A DNA stretch of 64,000 bases from positions 1,550,001 to 1,614,000 of the forward strand of contig NZ_BAABKV010000001.1 in the NCBI RefSeq assembly GCF_039544005.1, read 5' to 3'. Below, one piece after another: positions 1 through 13,296 of the stretch (the first letter of the stretch is position 1; the number at the start of each line of letters is the position of its first letter). A program made the translations under genes and the position numbers. The notes under the pieces are model-generated. The model ran no database searches. It saw only the letters and a list, made by a program, of their open reading frames with translations, and was not told where the DNA came from. Source of the DNA: Kitasatospora paranensis (GTDB taxonomy: Bacteria > Actinomycetota > Actinomycetes > Streptomycetales > Streptomycetaceae).

Positions 1-351
1 CTGGCGCTGCCGGACGGACCATGCGTCATCCCCGTCAACTACCGGGTCCTGGACGGGACGGTGCTCTACCGCACCACCGCGCACAGCACCCCGGCCGGGG
101 CGGCCGGCAGCACGGTCGCCTTCGAGGTCGACCGGCTCGACGACGCGCTCCGCAACGGCTGGAGCGTGCTCGTCGTCGGCCCCGCGAAGCTCGTCACCGA
201 ACCCGAGGCCCTCGCCTGGTTCGGAGAGCACGCCGACCCCCGGCCATGGGTCGGGGACGAGGGCCGCGACACGTGGGTCCGGATCAGCCCGGGCCGAATC
301 ACCGGCCGAGCGCTGCGCAGCACGGACGCGGCCCCGCCGGACACTCCGTGA
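1..351 (+). CDS. Pyridoxamine 5'-phosphate oxidase-like flavin-binding protein, 3' part
   Basis: The frame is open at base 1, so the N-terminus lies outside the window; 116 codons are visible, ending at TGA 349-351. The visible part is the split-barrel fold of the PNPOx/FMN-binding family: VIPVNYRVLDGTVLYRT, then AFEVDRLDDALRNGWSVLV and a WVRISPGRITGR tail. It is closely similar to the C-terminal domain of the protein at 39062-40024, so the missing part may also carry a helix-turn-helix. Its stop overlaps the start of the next gene (GTGA), so the two are probably translated together. Proteins of this family belong to the DosR regulon of M. tuberculosis; the ligand here (FMN, F420 or heme) is not known. 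Confidence 0.8.
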   Translation: MALPDGPCVIPVNYRVLDGTVLYRTTAHSTPAGAAGSTVAFEVDRLDDALRNGWSVLVVGPAKLVTEPEALAWFGEHADPRPWVGDEGRDTWVRISPGRITGRALRSTDAAPPDTP

Positions 352-2740
352 CATCCGGGCGACCGGACGCCGCATGGCTGCTCCGCTTCGAGGGCTCCGA
401 CCCGGCCGGGACGGGCACCCGCGAAGTGCTGTGCGCCACCGGGAACGGCTACCTGGTCAGCCGGGCAAGCGCACCGGAGGCGCGGGCCGACGGCGTGCAC
501 TACCCGGGCACCTACCTGGCCGGCGTCTACGACCGGGCGTCGTCCGAGGTGGCGGGCCGTACCGTGGAGAACGAGGACCTGGTCAACTGCCCGAACTGGC
601 TGCCGCTGACCTTCCGCCCGTCGGGCGGTGCCTGGTTCACCGGGCCACCGGCCGAAGAGACGCTCGAACTCGACATGCAAAAAGGGTTGTTGACCCGCCG
701 AGCCCTGGTTGTCGACACCCTCGGCCGCCGTACCCGCCTGGTGCAGCGCCGTCTCGCCAGTCAGGCACAGCCGCACCTGCTGGCGCTGGAGACGGAGCTG
801 ACCCCGGAGAACTGGTCGGGCCGCATGGAGGTCCGCTCGGCCCTGGACGGCGCCGTCACCAACACCGGCGTCGCCCGCTACCGGCACCTGACCGGCCGCC
901 ACCTCGTCCCCGCCGGGACGGGGTGGGCCCCGACGGAGTGCTGTGGCTCCAGGTCTCGACTGCGGGCACACCGCTGCGCATCGCCCTGGCCGCCCGGACC
1001 CGGGTGCGGCACCAGGGTCCGAACCCCGAGGTGTCCCGCAGCGACGACCTCCGCGCGGACGCGGCATCCCAGACCCTGGGGATCGACGTGGTCCGGGGCG
1101 TCCCGGTGACGGTCGAGAAGACGGTGGCCGTCTTCACCTCGCGCGACCGTGCGACCGGCGACCCGCTCGCCGCGGCCCGGCGTCTCGCGGCGCGCACCGC
1201 AGGGTTCGACCGGCTGCTGCGGGACCACGCCGCACGGTGGGCCGAACTGTGGCACCGGTGCCGGATCGACGCCGACTTCGACGGGGCGACCGCCCTCCAC
1301 CTCAACCTCTTCCACCTGCTGCAGACGTACTCGGAGCACTCGGTCGACCTCGATGTCGGCATCCCGGCCCGGGGCCTGCACGGCGAGGGCTACCGCGGGC
1401 ACGTCTTCTGGGACGAACTGTTCGTCCTCCAGTTGCTCAACCTGCGTTTCCCGGAGCTCGCGCGGGCCGTCCTGCAGTACCGTCACCGACGCCTCGGCGC
1501 GGCCCGCACAGCCGCCCGCCGGGCCGGGTACGGCGGGGCGATGTACCCGTGGCAGAGCGGCAGCGACGGGCGCGAGGAGTCCCAGCAGCTGCACCTGAAC
1601 CCGCTCTCCGGGCGGTGGCTGCCCGACCACAGCCACCTGCAGCGGCACGTCGGTTCGGCGGTCGCCTACAACGTCTGGCAGCACTACCAGGCCACCGGCG
1701 ACCTGGAGTTCCTCGCCGGTACCGGCGCCGAGATGCTGTGGGAGATCGCCCGCTTCTGGTCGTCCGCCGCCGTCCACGACCCGGCACGCAACCGGTACTC
1801 GATCCGCGGCGTCCTCGGCCCGGACGAGTACCACGACGGCTACCCCTGGTCGGACCGCCCCGGGCTGGACGACAACACCTACACGAACGTGCTGGCCTCT
1901 TGGGTGCTGGCCCGGGCGCTCGAAACCGTGGAGATCCTGCCGGCACGCCGGCGCGACGAGCTCCTGGAACGCCTGGCCCTGGGCCGCGGCGAACTCGACC
2001 GGTGGCAGGAGGTCGGCCGCCGGCTGCACGTGCCGTTCCACGACGGGATCCTCAGCCAGTTCGACGGCTACGAACGGCTGGCCGAGCTGGACTGGCCGGC
2101 GTACCGGGCCCGCTACCCCGACCTGCGCCGCCTGGACCGGATCCTGGAGGCGGAGGGCGACACCGTCAACCGCTACAAGGCCTCCAAGCAGGCGGACGTG
2201 CTGATGCTGTGCTACCTGTTCTCGCCCCGCGAGGTCCGCGACCTGCTGCGCAGGCTCGGCTACCCCGCCGGACACGACCTGCTGCACCGGACGGTCGACC
2301 ACTACCTGCGCCGCACCGTCCACGGGTCCACCCTGAGCGCCGTCGTGCACGCCTGGGTGCTGACCCGCAGCGACCGGCGGGCGTCCTGGCGGTTCTTCCG
2401 GGACGCCCTCGACGGGGATCTGCACGACCTCCAGGGCGGCACCACCGCCGAGGGCGTCCACCTGGGCGCGATGGCGGGCGCCGTCGACCTGCTGCAGCGG
2501 TGCTACACCGGCCTGGAGATCCGCGAGGACGCGCTCTGGCTGGACCCGCGCCTGCCGTCCGCACTGGGCCGGATCGACCTCGACCTGCGCTACCGCGGAC
2601 ACTGGGGCGTGCGCATCCACGTGGACCGGCGCACGGTGGTCGTCGCCCTGCGCGAGAGCCGTCAGGACCCGGTGCAGGTCCGCTTCCGGGGCTCGGCCGT
2701 CACGATCCGGCCCGGGGAGCGCCGGGAGTTCCCACTCTGA
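348..2740 (+). CDS. Glycoside hydrolase family 65 (trehalose/kojibiose phosphorylase-like), one frameshift
   Basis: GTG at 348 overlaps the previous stop. The N-terminal domain (WLLRFEGSDPAGTGTREVLCATGNGYL) runs in one frame to about base 925 and the rest (DGVLWLQVSTAGTPLRIALAAR onwards) continues one frame back; one missing base in the G4 run at 920-923 or the C4 run at 928-931 explains it. The (alpha/alpha)6 catalytic domain has the GH65 signature GPDEYHD...DNTYTN, whose Glu is the general acid, and the phosphate-site region near KASKQADVLML. About 797 residues is normal for the family. These enzymes phosphorolyse alpha-glucosides such as trehalose or kojibiose; the substrate cannot be read from sequence. 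In M. tuberculosis a GH65 module is part of OtsB1 (Rv2006), a DosR-regulon protein. Confidence 0.8.
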
Positions 2741-2774
2741 ATCCCGGGCCGGCAGGACGTCGGCGCCCCGGCGG

Positions 2775-3412
2775 TCACTGGTCCGCCGGACCCCCGGCCG
2801 GCTTCGCCGCGACCACACGGGCTCCACATCCGTCCACTCCGCCTCCCAGCCGCGGGCGGCCGCGCGCTCGATGCCGCTCCGGCGCAGCAGGTAGGCCCCA
2901 CCCGCCGCCGCGGTCATCCCGCAGAACGCCGCCAGTCCGTAGACGGAGGCGGACACCTCGAGCTCGCCTGCGCTGGACGGCGCAGGCGCCTGAGCGCCGC
3001 TGTCGTCCACCCAGATCCGGACATCGGCGCCGACGGGCGCGCCGTTCGGCACCTCGATGACCCCGGTGTCCCGGTGCCCGGCAGGGTAGGACCAGACGGC
3101 CTGCGCGCCGGCGGCGACGCCCTGGACGGCCCCGCCCGTCGGTGCAGCCGTCGTCGTCGCCGTCACCTGGTGCCGGTGCCGCGCCGTCTCCGCCGCGCCC
3201 GCCCGCATCCCGTGCAGGAGCACCAGCGCCACCACCGTGGATGCCGCCACCGAGAGGGCCAACGCGACCACCGCGGCCAGCACCAGCCGGCTGCGCGCCC
3301 GGTCGACGTGCCGGCAGAGCGGATTGTGCTCCAGGCCTGCGGCGCACCGCAGGTGCCGCAGGGCCGGGGTACGCGGGACCTGGCGTCGCTGTGGTGCGGA
3401 CGCAGTCGACAT
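2775..3412 (-). CDS. Rv1733c-like two-helix membrane protein, one frameshift
   Basis: ATG at 3412. The protein has a basic N-terminus with CRHVDRARSRLVLAAVVAL, a first membrane helix near residues 45-65, an exported loop with the family pattern YPAG...GADVRIWVDDSGAQ, a second helix (GLAAFCGMTAAAGGAYLL) and a short tail ending WTDVEPVWSRR. The frame then runs on into the gene on the other strand; adding one base to the C5 run at 2791-2795 gives the ending SRPGGPADQ and a stop at 2775-2777, parallel to the end of the paralogue at 59248-59895. Rv1733c of M. tuberculosis is a DosR-regulated membrane protein of unknown function and the same holds here. The gene follows the flavodoxin-like gene at 3448-3972 by 35 bases. 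Confidence 0.75.
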
Positions 3413-3447
3413 GATGCTCCTCCTCGGCGGCAGATCGGCCCGCTCCG

Positions 3448-3972
3448 TCAGGGAGCGGTCGCCGGACCGGCGCCCTCCGGCTGCAACTCCCGGGCGATCC
3501 CGTGGGCCCACTCCCGGATGCGCTCCGGGTTGCGGAAGTCGCCGCCCTTGCCGTGCTTGACGAGGCTGTGGGCGATGAACCCCGGCGTCTCGGCGGTCAT
3601 GCTGCCGCCGAACGTGACGTGGCCGCGGGCGTGCAGGCGCTTCATCTCCTTCGAGGCACCGCGCACCGGAGGGATGTCGTGCTGCTCCGCCGAACTGTCC
3701 ACCGGCCCGCTGCTGAACAGCCAGACCGGACGCTGCGCCAGCGCATCGGCGTTGTGGCGGGCGCAGGCCAGCGCGTCGTGCTGCCAGTGCCCCGCGTAGA
3801 GCGCACTGCCCAGGACGACGGCGTCGAAGCCGGTCACGTCCCGCACCTTCCCGGCGGGGACGACGCTGGTCTCGAAGCCGTCCTCGGTGAGCGTCCGGCC
3901 GATCTCGTCGGCGATGCCGGCGGTGGCCCCGTGCTTGCTCCCGTACGCGACCAGAATTCTCCGGGTCTTCAC
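3448..3972 (-). CDS. Flavodoxin-domain protein (HemG/protoporphyrinogen oxidase-like)
   Basis: GTG at 3972 follows a GGAG ribosome site. The 174-residue protein has the flavodoxin FMN-phosphate loop ILVAYGSKHGATAGIADEIG at the N-terminus, then FDAVVLGSALYAGHW and PVWLFSSGP, the pattern of the flavodoxin/HemG group. It should bind FMN and act as an electron carrier or menaquinone-linked oxidase in the cytosol or at the membrane face. It is the first gene of a minus-strand pair with the Rv1733c-like gene and is divergent from the second flavodoxin-like gene at 4153; a DevR-like 14-mer lies between them at 4056-4069. The exact substrate is unknown. Confidence 0.78.
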   Translation of the reverse strand: MKTRRILVAYGSKHGATAGIADEIGRTLTEDGFETSVVPAGKVRDVTGFDAVVLGSALYAGHWQHDALACARHNADALAQRPVWLFSSGPVDSSAEQHDIPPVRGASKEMKRLHARGHVTFGGSMTAETPGFIAHSLVKHGKGGDFRNPERIREWAHGIARELQPEGAGPATAP

Positions 3973-4055
3973 GGCGGATCTCCTCGTCTCCGGCGCCGGG
4001 CCCGGCCGACCCGGCCTGCACCCTCCAGGCTCCGCCGGTCCGCGGCGCGACGACA

Positions 4056-4069
4056 GGGCCACTCGCCCC
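4056..4069. promoter_or_regulatory. Candidate DevR/OsdR box
   Basis: GGGCCACTCGCCCC fits the GGGNC-N4-GNCCC pattern. It sits between two divergent flavodoxin-like genes, 84 bases from each start, so it could serve both. The assignment comes from the repeated motif in this window, not from experiment. Confidence 0.4.
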
Positions 4070-4152
4070 GGACCCGAGGTCGAGCGGCCCTGATGCGAGC
4101 AGCCGAGGTGCGCTGTGCTGAGGGTGTCGGGCCAACGGTGCGGAGGCGAATC

Positions 4153-4704
4153 ATGGAGGTCCTGATCGGCTACGCCGGCGCACATGGCTCCACCCGGGGA
4201 GTGGCGGAGCACATCGCCGCGGTACTTTCCCGCCGTTTCGGCCACCGGGTGACCCTGGTGCCGTTGGGTCCGGACATCGTGGTGGACGGCTACGACGCCG
4301 CCGTCCTCGGCAGTGCCGTGCACGACGGCCGTTGGCTGCCCGCCGCCGAGGAGTTCCTGCGGCGCAGTACCGTGCCCCTCGGCCGGCATCCGGTCTGGCT
4401 GTTCAGCGTCGGCCTGCTCGGCGACCGCGGCAGCGCCTTCGGCCCCCGCACGGCCCGCCTGCTGCGCCGGCTGCGGGACGCGCGAGCGGCGGACCGGCCG
4501 GCCGGGGCCCGCGCCTTGGAAGTGCGCGGGCACCGCAACTTCGCCGGTGCGGTGGCACGCGGGCACTGGCCGCCGGCGGGACGGCTCGTGTTCCGGGCCA
4601 TGGGCGGGCGGTACGGCGACCACCGGAACTGGGCGGACGTCACGGCGTGGGCCGAGCGGATCGCTGCGTCCCTCGCCGAGCAGAGCGGGGACCGCAGCGC
4701 GTGA
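4153..4704 (+). CDS. Flavodoxin-domain protein, second copy
   Basis: ATG at 4153 after GGAGGCGA. The 183-residue protein starts with the FMN-phosphate loop MEVLIGYAGAHGSTRGVAEH, then YDAAVLGSAVHDGRW and PVWLFSVGLLG. It is a diverged paralogue of the protein at 3448-3972, with which it shares an upstream region and opposite orientation. Both resemble the HemG branch of flavodoxins rather than electron-transfer flavodoxins, because the loop after the second strand is short and no acidic surface stretch is seen. It is probably an FMN-dependent redox protein of the stress block; the partner is unknown. Confidence 0.75.
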   Translation: MEVLIGYAGAHGSTRGVAEHIAAVLSRRFGHRVTLVPLGPDIVVDGYDAAVLGSAVHDGRWLPAAEEFLRRSTVPLGRHPVWLFSVGLLGDRGSAFGPRTARLLRRLRDARAADRPAGARALEVRGHRNFAGAVARGHWPPAGRLVFRAMGGRYGDHRNWADVTAWAERIAASLAEQSGDRSA

Positions 4705-4710
4705 CCGGGA

Positions 4711-5147
4711 TCAGACCGGCGGCCGGACGATCACCACCGGGCAGGGCGCGTGCATGGCGCATCGCTGGCTGACCGAGCCGAGGAGAGCGCGGGCGAAGGT
4801 GCCACGCCCCCGGCTGCCGACCACCAGGAGGTCAGCACCTTCGGCCGCTGCGAGCAGGACGTCGGCCGCGTTGCCGCGCACCAGGCGTTCGCGGACCTCG
4901 ACCGACGGCGCCTCCGCGAGGACCCGTCGGAGCTCCCCGGCGAAGCGCTCGCGTGCGGTCTCGGCCTCCAACGTGGGTTCGACCACCGTGGGGCCCGCGA
5001 ACAGGGGGTGGCCTCCCAGGCTCCCACCGCATCGACGACGGCCCCGGTCGACGAGGCATGGCGCAGCGCCCAGCGCAGGGCCTCCTCGGACGACGGCGAG
5101 CCGTCGATTCCCACCACCACGCGGGCGGACGTGCTGTTCGCGGTCAC
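4711..5147 (-). CDS. Universal stress protein, single domain, one frameshift
   Basis: GTG at 5147 gives VTANSTSARVVVGIDGSPSS, the N-terminal beta strand and phosphate loop of UspA proteins. The frame breaks after GAWEATP at the G5 run 5004-5008; one added base gives LFAGPTVVEPTLEAE and a normal C-terminus, LLVVGSRGRGTFARALLGSV...APCPVVIVRPPV, which carries the ATP-binding G-2x-G-9x-G-S motif. With the repair it is about 145 residues, a standard one-domain USP. It converges on the flavodoxin-like gene, 6 bases from its stop. Single-domain USPs of this type are DosR targets in mycobacteria. Confidence 0.78.
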
Positions 5148-5371
5148 CCCGCACCACCTCGTTTCCGGTCGGTCGTCCTCCACGCTGCTCCGCTCCGGCC
5201 GGGGCCGCGAACAGAGCGGTCCGAGCGGGTTGTCCGCCGGGCGGGCGCGCGGCCCACCCGGCCCTGTGTGCCGTGACCGTCCGGCCCTCGCACCGGCGGC
5301 AGGGTTCTGGTGCGCTGGAGGCGGGGACGGGCCCGTTCGGCCGTCCGGGTCCGGAGCAACGGGAGGCGATC

Positions 5372-5626
5372 ATGAGAGCCGAGGTCGGGGACCGGGTCAT
5401 CGTCCGGGGTACCTTCACGGGCGTGCACGACCGCGACGGGAAGATCGTCGCGCTCCATCACGCGGACGGCACCCCGCCGTGGGACGTGCTCTGGTCGGAG
5501 AGTGGCCGCACCACGCTGCTGTTCCCGGGGCCGGACACGATCCTGCACCACTACGCGCACGAGGACGGTACCGAGGCCGCACCGCCGGCAGACCCGTCCG
5601 AGCAGCTCCACACCTTCGCGCCCTGA
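5372..5626 (+). CDS. DUF1918 protein (Rv0569-like)
   Basis: ATG at 5372 after GGGAGG. The 84-residue protein begins MRAEVGDRVIVRGTF and has a small beta-barrel-like core with PPWDVLWSESGRTTLLFPGPD, the hallmark of DUF1918. M. tuberculosis Rv0569 and Rv2302 are the best-known members and Rv0569 is in the DosR regulon; the biochemical role is unknown. The same domain forms the N-terminus of the three-domain protein at 39062-40024, so it exists both free and fused in this window. The 3' end is 34 bases from the convergent nitroreductase. Confidence 0.85.
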   Translation: MRAEVGDRVIVRGTFTGVHDRDGKIVALHHADGTPPWDVLWSESGRTTLLFPGPDTILHHYAHEDGTEAAPPADPSEQLHTFAP

Positions 5627-5660
5627 CGCAGGTGCCCGAGCATCCGCCGGTGAAGCCGGA

Positions 5661-6653
5661 TCACCTCGCATCGGGCATCACCGGGAAGCCGGAGAGGTCG
5701 AGGATCTCCGACACCGGGCGCCGGGGTGTGGCCGGCCCGGGCGGGCCGTAGCCCAACCTCACCACCAACTGCACGTGGCCCGGCCCCTCCTCGGGGTCGC
5801 GCAACAGGGCCCGGGTGTCCGGCCACTCGACCGCCTGGTGCAGGACGGAGAGCCGGACACCACGGACCGTCGCCACCAGCCAGGCCCGCTCCAGGGCCTG
5901 ACCGGCGCGCAGCCAGTCCACCGGGTCGTCGCCGTGTGTGGTGACGGTGCACAGCTGCGGCAGGGCCTCGAACCGCTCGGTCGCCATGGCGGGGCGGCTC
6001 CCGGTGAAGCTGCGCATCGGCACCCGTGCATCGTGATCCAGCGGCCCCAGGGCCGACGCCGGGATACCGTCGGCAGCCGGCTTCTCCAACCGCAGCCAGC
6101 TACGGGTCTCGGCCTGCCGTGCCACGTCCGCCTCGATCCGTGCCTCGGCCTCGGCGGTCAGGGCCAGCACCCGTCGGACCCCGGCCTCCTCCAGCGGCGC
6201 GAGGATCACGCCCTCGGCGTGTGCCGCGGCGATCAACTCCCCGAGCACGCGCTCCGGGACGTCGCGGTTGGCGAACGGCCGGCGGGTGGAGTGGCGGTGC
6301 ACGATCGCGGCGTACAGCTCCTCGACGGGCTCGTGCGCGGCCTGAGCCAGCCCGACGGTGGCGAGCAGGTCCGGACGGGTCTCGTCCGGCAGCAGCCTGA
6401 CCACCGCCGACCGGCCGAGATGCCCGGCGGCCAGGCGGAGATTCAGCAGCGCCGCACCGACCGAGATGCTCATCGCCCGTCCCACCGGGTCGGTGACCGG
6501 CACGGCACGGGAGCGGTCGGCCCAGACCTCCACACCCCGGCAACCGGCCGTCGGCCGGAACCTCCAGGGCTGGCTGTTGTGCAGCGACGGCGCGGCGCCC
6601 GCGGCGGCCGCGAGCAGCCTCACATCGGCGAGTGTCATCGGCGACGCAGGCAT
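5661..6653 (-). CDS. Acg-type nitroreductase-like protein
   Basis: ATG at 6653, 7 bases after AGGAGG. The 330-residue protein has the Acg-family start [10 protein letters not shown], which in nitroreductases contacts the FMN phosphate, then [21 protein letters not shown] and [14 protein letters not shown] near the C-terminus. Acg (Rv2032) and its relatives are DosR-regulon proteins with a nitroreductase fold; Acg binds FMN but lacks normal nitroreductase activity, and storage or sequestration of flavin has been proposed. Here it is divergent from the USP-ATPase operon at 6896, with a clear DevR-like box between them. Confidence 0.83.
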   Translation of the reverse strand: MPASPMTLADVRLLAAAAGAAPSLHNSQPWRFRPTAGCRGVEVWADRSRAVPVTDPVGRAMSISVGAALLNLRLAAGHLGRSAVVRLLPDETRPDLLATVGLAQAAHEPVEELYAAIVHRHSTRRPFANRDVPERVLGELIAAAHAEGVILAPLEEAGVRRVLALTAEAEARIEADVARQAETRSWLRLEKPAADGIPASALGPLDHDARVPMRSFTGSRPAMATERFEALPQLCTVTTHGDDPVDWLRAGQALERAWLVATVRGVRLSVLHQAVEWPDTRALLRDPEEGPGHVQLVVRLGYGPPGPATPRRPVSEILDLSGFPVMPDAR

Positions 6654-6802
6654 GACGGGACCTCCTTGCCTTCCCCCGGTGGGAGGGGGCCGGCGCGGGA
6701 GCACCGGTCATCCGCCTCCGTACCTCCACGATGGGCTGCGGCGCCACGCGGCGGCGAGAGTCCCGCAGTCCCGCGCAGGACCTCTGACCGGCCCTGGCCC
6801 CT

Positions 6803-6816
6803 GGGCCCCTCGGCCC
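6803..6816. promoter_or_regulatory. Candidate DevR/OsdR box
   Basis: GGGCCCCTCGGCCC, a full match to GGG(A/C)C-N4-GGCCC, lies between the divergent nitroreductase (start 6653) and the USP gene (start 6896), 80-150 bases from each. Confidence 0.5.
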
Positions 6817-6895
6817 TGCCTGCCCGCCGGGACATGTGCCTACGGTGGGGGCGCGGCGGGAGGTCCGCCCCGCCGCACGGACCGGTGGAGGAGCC

Positions 6896-7758
6896 ATGAC
6901 GTCCGCCAGCACGCGACACCCCGTCATCCTCGGCGTCGACGGCCGGGAACCGGGCCTGCTCGCCACGGTGTGGGCCGCCGACGAGGCGGCGCGCCGGGGT
7001 CTGCCGCTCGGCCTGATCCACGCCGTCACGGTGGCGCTGCACGACCTGGACGGGCTGGAAGGACGGCTGCACCAGCGGTTGCGGCGGAACGGCAGGGAGG
7101 TCCTCGACCAGGCCGCCGTCCTCGTGGGCGAACGGCACCCCGGGCTGGAGGTGGCGGGCACCCTGGTGGAGGGCAGCCCGGCCAAGGTGCTGTGCCGGGC
7201 GTCCGCGGAGGCCTCCTTCGTGGTGCTCGGCTCCCGCGGACTGTCCCGCACGGAGGAGTACCTCAGCGCCTACTCGGTGACGGTGCCCGTGGCGGCCCAG
7301 GCGGCGTGCCCCGTCGTGGTCGTGCGCGCGCCCGAGCACACCACCCAGGACCAGCCCTACCTGGTGGTCGGCGTCGACGGCAGCCCGTCGTCCGCCGCGG
7401 CGGTGGACTGCGCCTTCGACCTGGCGGCCCGGCGGGGCGCGGCCCTGCGGGCCGTCTGGGTGTGGCCGTCGCAGCTGATCGCGCACGTCGACGAGGCCAC
7501 CGCCCTGCAGACCCTCCGACGGTTGTTGGCGGAGACCACGGCCGGCCACGGCGCCGCGTACCCGGACGTGGAGGTGACCCACGAGGTGGTCCGCGGGCAT
7601 CCGGTGGAGGAACTGGCCGAGGCCTCCCGGCACGCGCTCGCGGTCGTCGTGGGACGCCGGGGACGCGGCGGGTTCACCGGCATGCGCCTCGGCTCCGTCC
7701 CGCACGGGCTGCTGCACCGGGCCCGGTGCCCGGTGATCACGGTGCCCCGGCCGGGCGC

Positions 7759-7762
<4 letters not shown>
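6896..7762 (+). CDS. Universal stress protein, tandem two-domain
   Basis: ATG at 6896 behind GGAGGAG. The 288-residue protein is two UspA domains in a row. The first ([13 protein letters not shown]...[21 protein letters not shown]) has a disturbed C-terminal nucleotide loop; the second ([16 protein letters not shown]...[19 protein letters not shown]) has the full ATP-binding motif. This two-domain layout is that of M. tuberculosis Rv2005c, Rv1996 and Rv2623. The stop overlaps the ATG of the following P-type ATPase (ATGA at 7759-7762), so the two are translationally coupled, as Rv1996 and ctpF (Rv1997) neighbour each other in M. tuberculosis. Confidence 0.88.
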
Positions 7763-10712
<2,950 letters not shown>

Positions 10713-10717
10713 GGCGC

Positions 10718-13296
10718 TCAGCCCCCAGCCCCGCGAGGCGGGCCGACCCGGTCCGACCGCCCGGCGGGAAGGATCCGGCCGCGCCCGCCGACCCTGGCCG
10801 CCGTGAAACCGACCACGCCCGCGAGCGCCGCCGCGCCGATCTCCGGCAACGCCAGTGGCTCGGTCAGCAGGACGTCCTGGAGAACCGGCAGGTACAACGC
10901 CGCGAGCGCCAGACCGGCTGACCCCGCGACAGCCAGCGGCAGGAAGGGGTTGGCACTGGTCACCAGCCGCTCCCGCAAGCCCAGCACTACCCCGAGCTGA
11001 GCGGCCAGCAGAGCGAGGAACAGCACGCTCTGCCACGGCGCCCCGGCGGCCCGCGCCCACACCGCGGTGGCCAGGCTGACGGCCGTGACCACGGCGCCCA
11101 GTCCGAGGACACCCTGCCAGAGCCCCCGGCCAGCACATGCTCGCGCGGGGACCGCGGCGGCCGCCGCATCGCCTGCTCGGAGACCGGCTCGGCACCGACC
11201 GCCACACCGGTCAGCCCGTGGGTGAGGAGATTGATCCAGAGGATCTGGCCCGCGCGGAGTGGCAGCGCGAGCCCGAGCAGCGGGCCGAGCAGCATGACCA
11301 GGATCTCCGCGACACCGCCCGCGAGGGCGTACAGGAGGAAACGCCGAATGTTGTCGTAGACGCGGCGGCCCTCCTCGACCGCCGCCACCAGCGTGGCGAG
11401 TTCGTCGTCGGCGAGGACCAGGTCGGCGGCCTGGCGGGCGACTTCGGTGCCTCGACGCCCCATGGCGACACCGATGTCCGCCTGTTGCAGGGCCGGACCG
11501 TCGTTGACGCCGTCGCCGGTCATCGCGGTGACGGCGCCACGTGCCTGCCACGCCCGGACGATGTCGAGCTTCTGCTGCGGGTCCGTCCGGGCGAAGACCC
11601 GGACGGCCGTGAGATCCGGGACGGCTCCGGCGGCACGGTCGCCTCCGGCGGCGACGGCAGCGGCCCGGTCGGCATGGTCCAGCAGTCCGACACGCCGGGC
11701 GATCGCACGGGCGGTGGCCGGGTGGTCACCGGTGATGAGGACGGGTGTGATGCCGGCCCTCCGGCAGGCCGCCAGCGTGGCCGCCGCCGCGGGCTTGGGC
11801 GGATCGGCGAGGCCCACCAGGCCGAGCAGCCGGAGGCCGGACTCCGTGGGGCCGGGGGCGTCCCGCAAGGCGCTGGCCACGGCCAGGACGCGATATCCCC
11901 GGGCGGCGAGCCGGGCCGCCTGCTGCGACGCGGAGGCCAGCAGCTCCGGGCTCGCGTCCAGCACTGCCGGGTCCAGGACGGCCTCGGGCGCGCCCTTGAG
12001 GCAGATCTCCAGTGGGCCGGAACCCGCCCGGTGGACGGTGGCCATCCGCTTGCGGAGGCTGTCGAACGGCTCCTCCGACACCCTGGGGCTGTGCCGTGCC
12101 AGACCGGCCGGGTCGAGTCCGGCCTTCACGGCGGCGACGAGCAGGGCCGCCTCGGTCGGGTCGCCGAGGAGTGTCCAGCGGCCGTCCGCGGCCACCGGGG
12201 GCCGCAGCGAGGCGTCGTTGCACAGCGCAGCCGTCCGCAGCAGCGCCACGGCGGCTGCCCGCCCGGCTGCGGGTTCGACCAGGAGCTCGCCCTCGGGCCG
12301 GTCCCCGGGCCCGGTCACGGTGGCCTCCCATCCCGGGCCCCAGAGCCGTTCGAGGGTCATCCGGCCCTCGGTGAGGGTTCCCGTCTTGTCGGTCGCGAGC
12401 AGCGTCACCGAGCCGAGGGTCTCGACGGCGGGGAGGCGGCGGACGATCGCGCGGCGGGCCGCCATCCGGCGTGCGCCGATGGCCAGGGCGAGCGTGACGA
12501 CCGCGGGGAGCGACTCGGGGACGGCCGCCACGGCCAGACTGATCGCGGTGACGGCCATGGCTTCCAGGGCCTGGCCGCGGGCCAGGCCGAGCACGAAGAC
12601 CACCAGGCAGAGCACGACCGTCACCAGGGCGAGGACCCGGCCGAGTCCGGCCAGGCGCTGCTGCAGCGGTGTGAGGCGGGGCCGCGGGTGGAGCGAGGCG
12701 GCGATCCGGCCGAGGGCACTGTCCTGGCCGGTGGCGGTCACCACGGCCACCGCGCGACCTCGGACCACCACCGTGCCGGCGGCGAGGCGCGCCGAGGGCA
12801 CCGCCGCGTCCTTCTCGACCGGCACGGACTCGCCGGTCAGCATGGACTCGTCCACGAGCAGGGCGGTGGATTCGACCGGCGCGGCATCGGCGGGGACGAT
12901 GTCGCCCTCCGAGAGCAACAGCACGTCACCGGGCACCAGCTCGGCGGACGGCAGTTCGCGTTCACCGCCGTCGCGGAGCACCCTGGCCGCCGGGGCGGAG
13001 AGCGTGGAGAGGGCGGCCACCGCGGTGTCCGCGCGGACCTCCTGGGCGACGCCCACGGCAGTGTTGACCACGACGACCAGGCCGATCACGATCGCGTCGG
13101 CGTGGTCGCCGGTCACCACGGTGAGGACGACGGCAGCGAGAAGCACCAGAACGAGCGGGTCGCGCAGCTGGGCGGCCACCCGGGACCGGATCGGTGTGCG
13201 GGGCGCGGAGCCCACCCGGTTCGGACCGTGCTCCGCCAGCAGGCGGGCGGCCTCGGCCGCGGTCAGCCCAGTGGGGCGGGTGGCCGTCCCCGTCAC
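10718..13296 (-). CDS. P2-type cation-transporting ATPase, second copy, one frameshift
   Basis: GTG at 13296 overlaps the stop of the DUF4389 gene. The protein has LTAAEAARLLAEHGPNRV at the N-terminus, TGES in the actuator domain, VAAVPESLPAVVTLALAIGA, the phosphorylation site [13 protein letters not shown] and [12 protein letters not shown]. The last third breaks after SPREHVLAGG at the C5 run 11123-11127; one added base restores LWQGVLGLGAVVTAVSLATA and the remaining transmembrane helices to the stop at 10718. About 859 residues is normal. It converges with the first ATPase (5 bases apart) but is not a recent duplicate, and it lacks the extra C-terminal domain. Ca2+ or Mg2+ transport is likely but unproven. 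Confidence 0.82.

Noticed and set aside
878..4135. A minus-strand open frame of over 1000 codons covering GH65 and neighbours
   Set aside because: Only its 2775-3412 part is a real gene (Rv1733c-like); the rest is antisense or read-through caused by the missing base at 2791-2795.
5329..5342. GGGCCCGTTCGGCC upstream of the DUF1918 gene as a DevR box
   Set aside because: The right half does not fit GNCCC and such GC-rich near matches are expected by chance.
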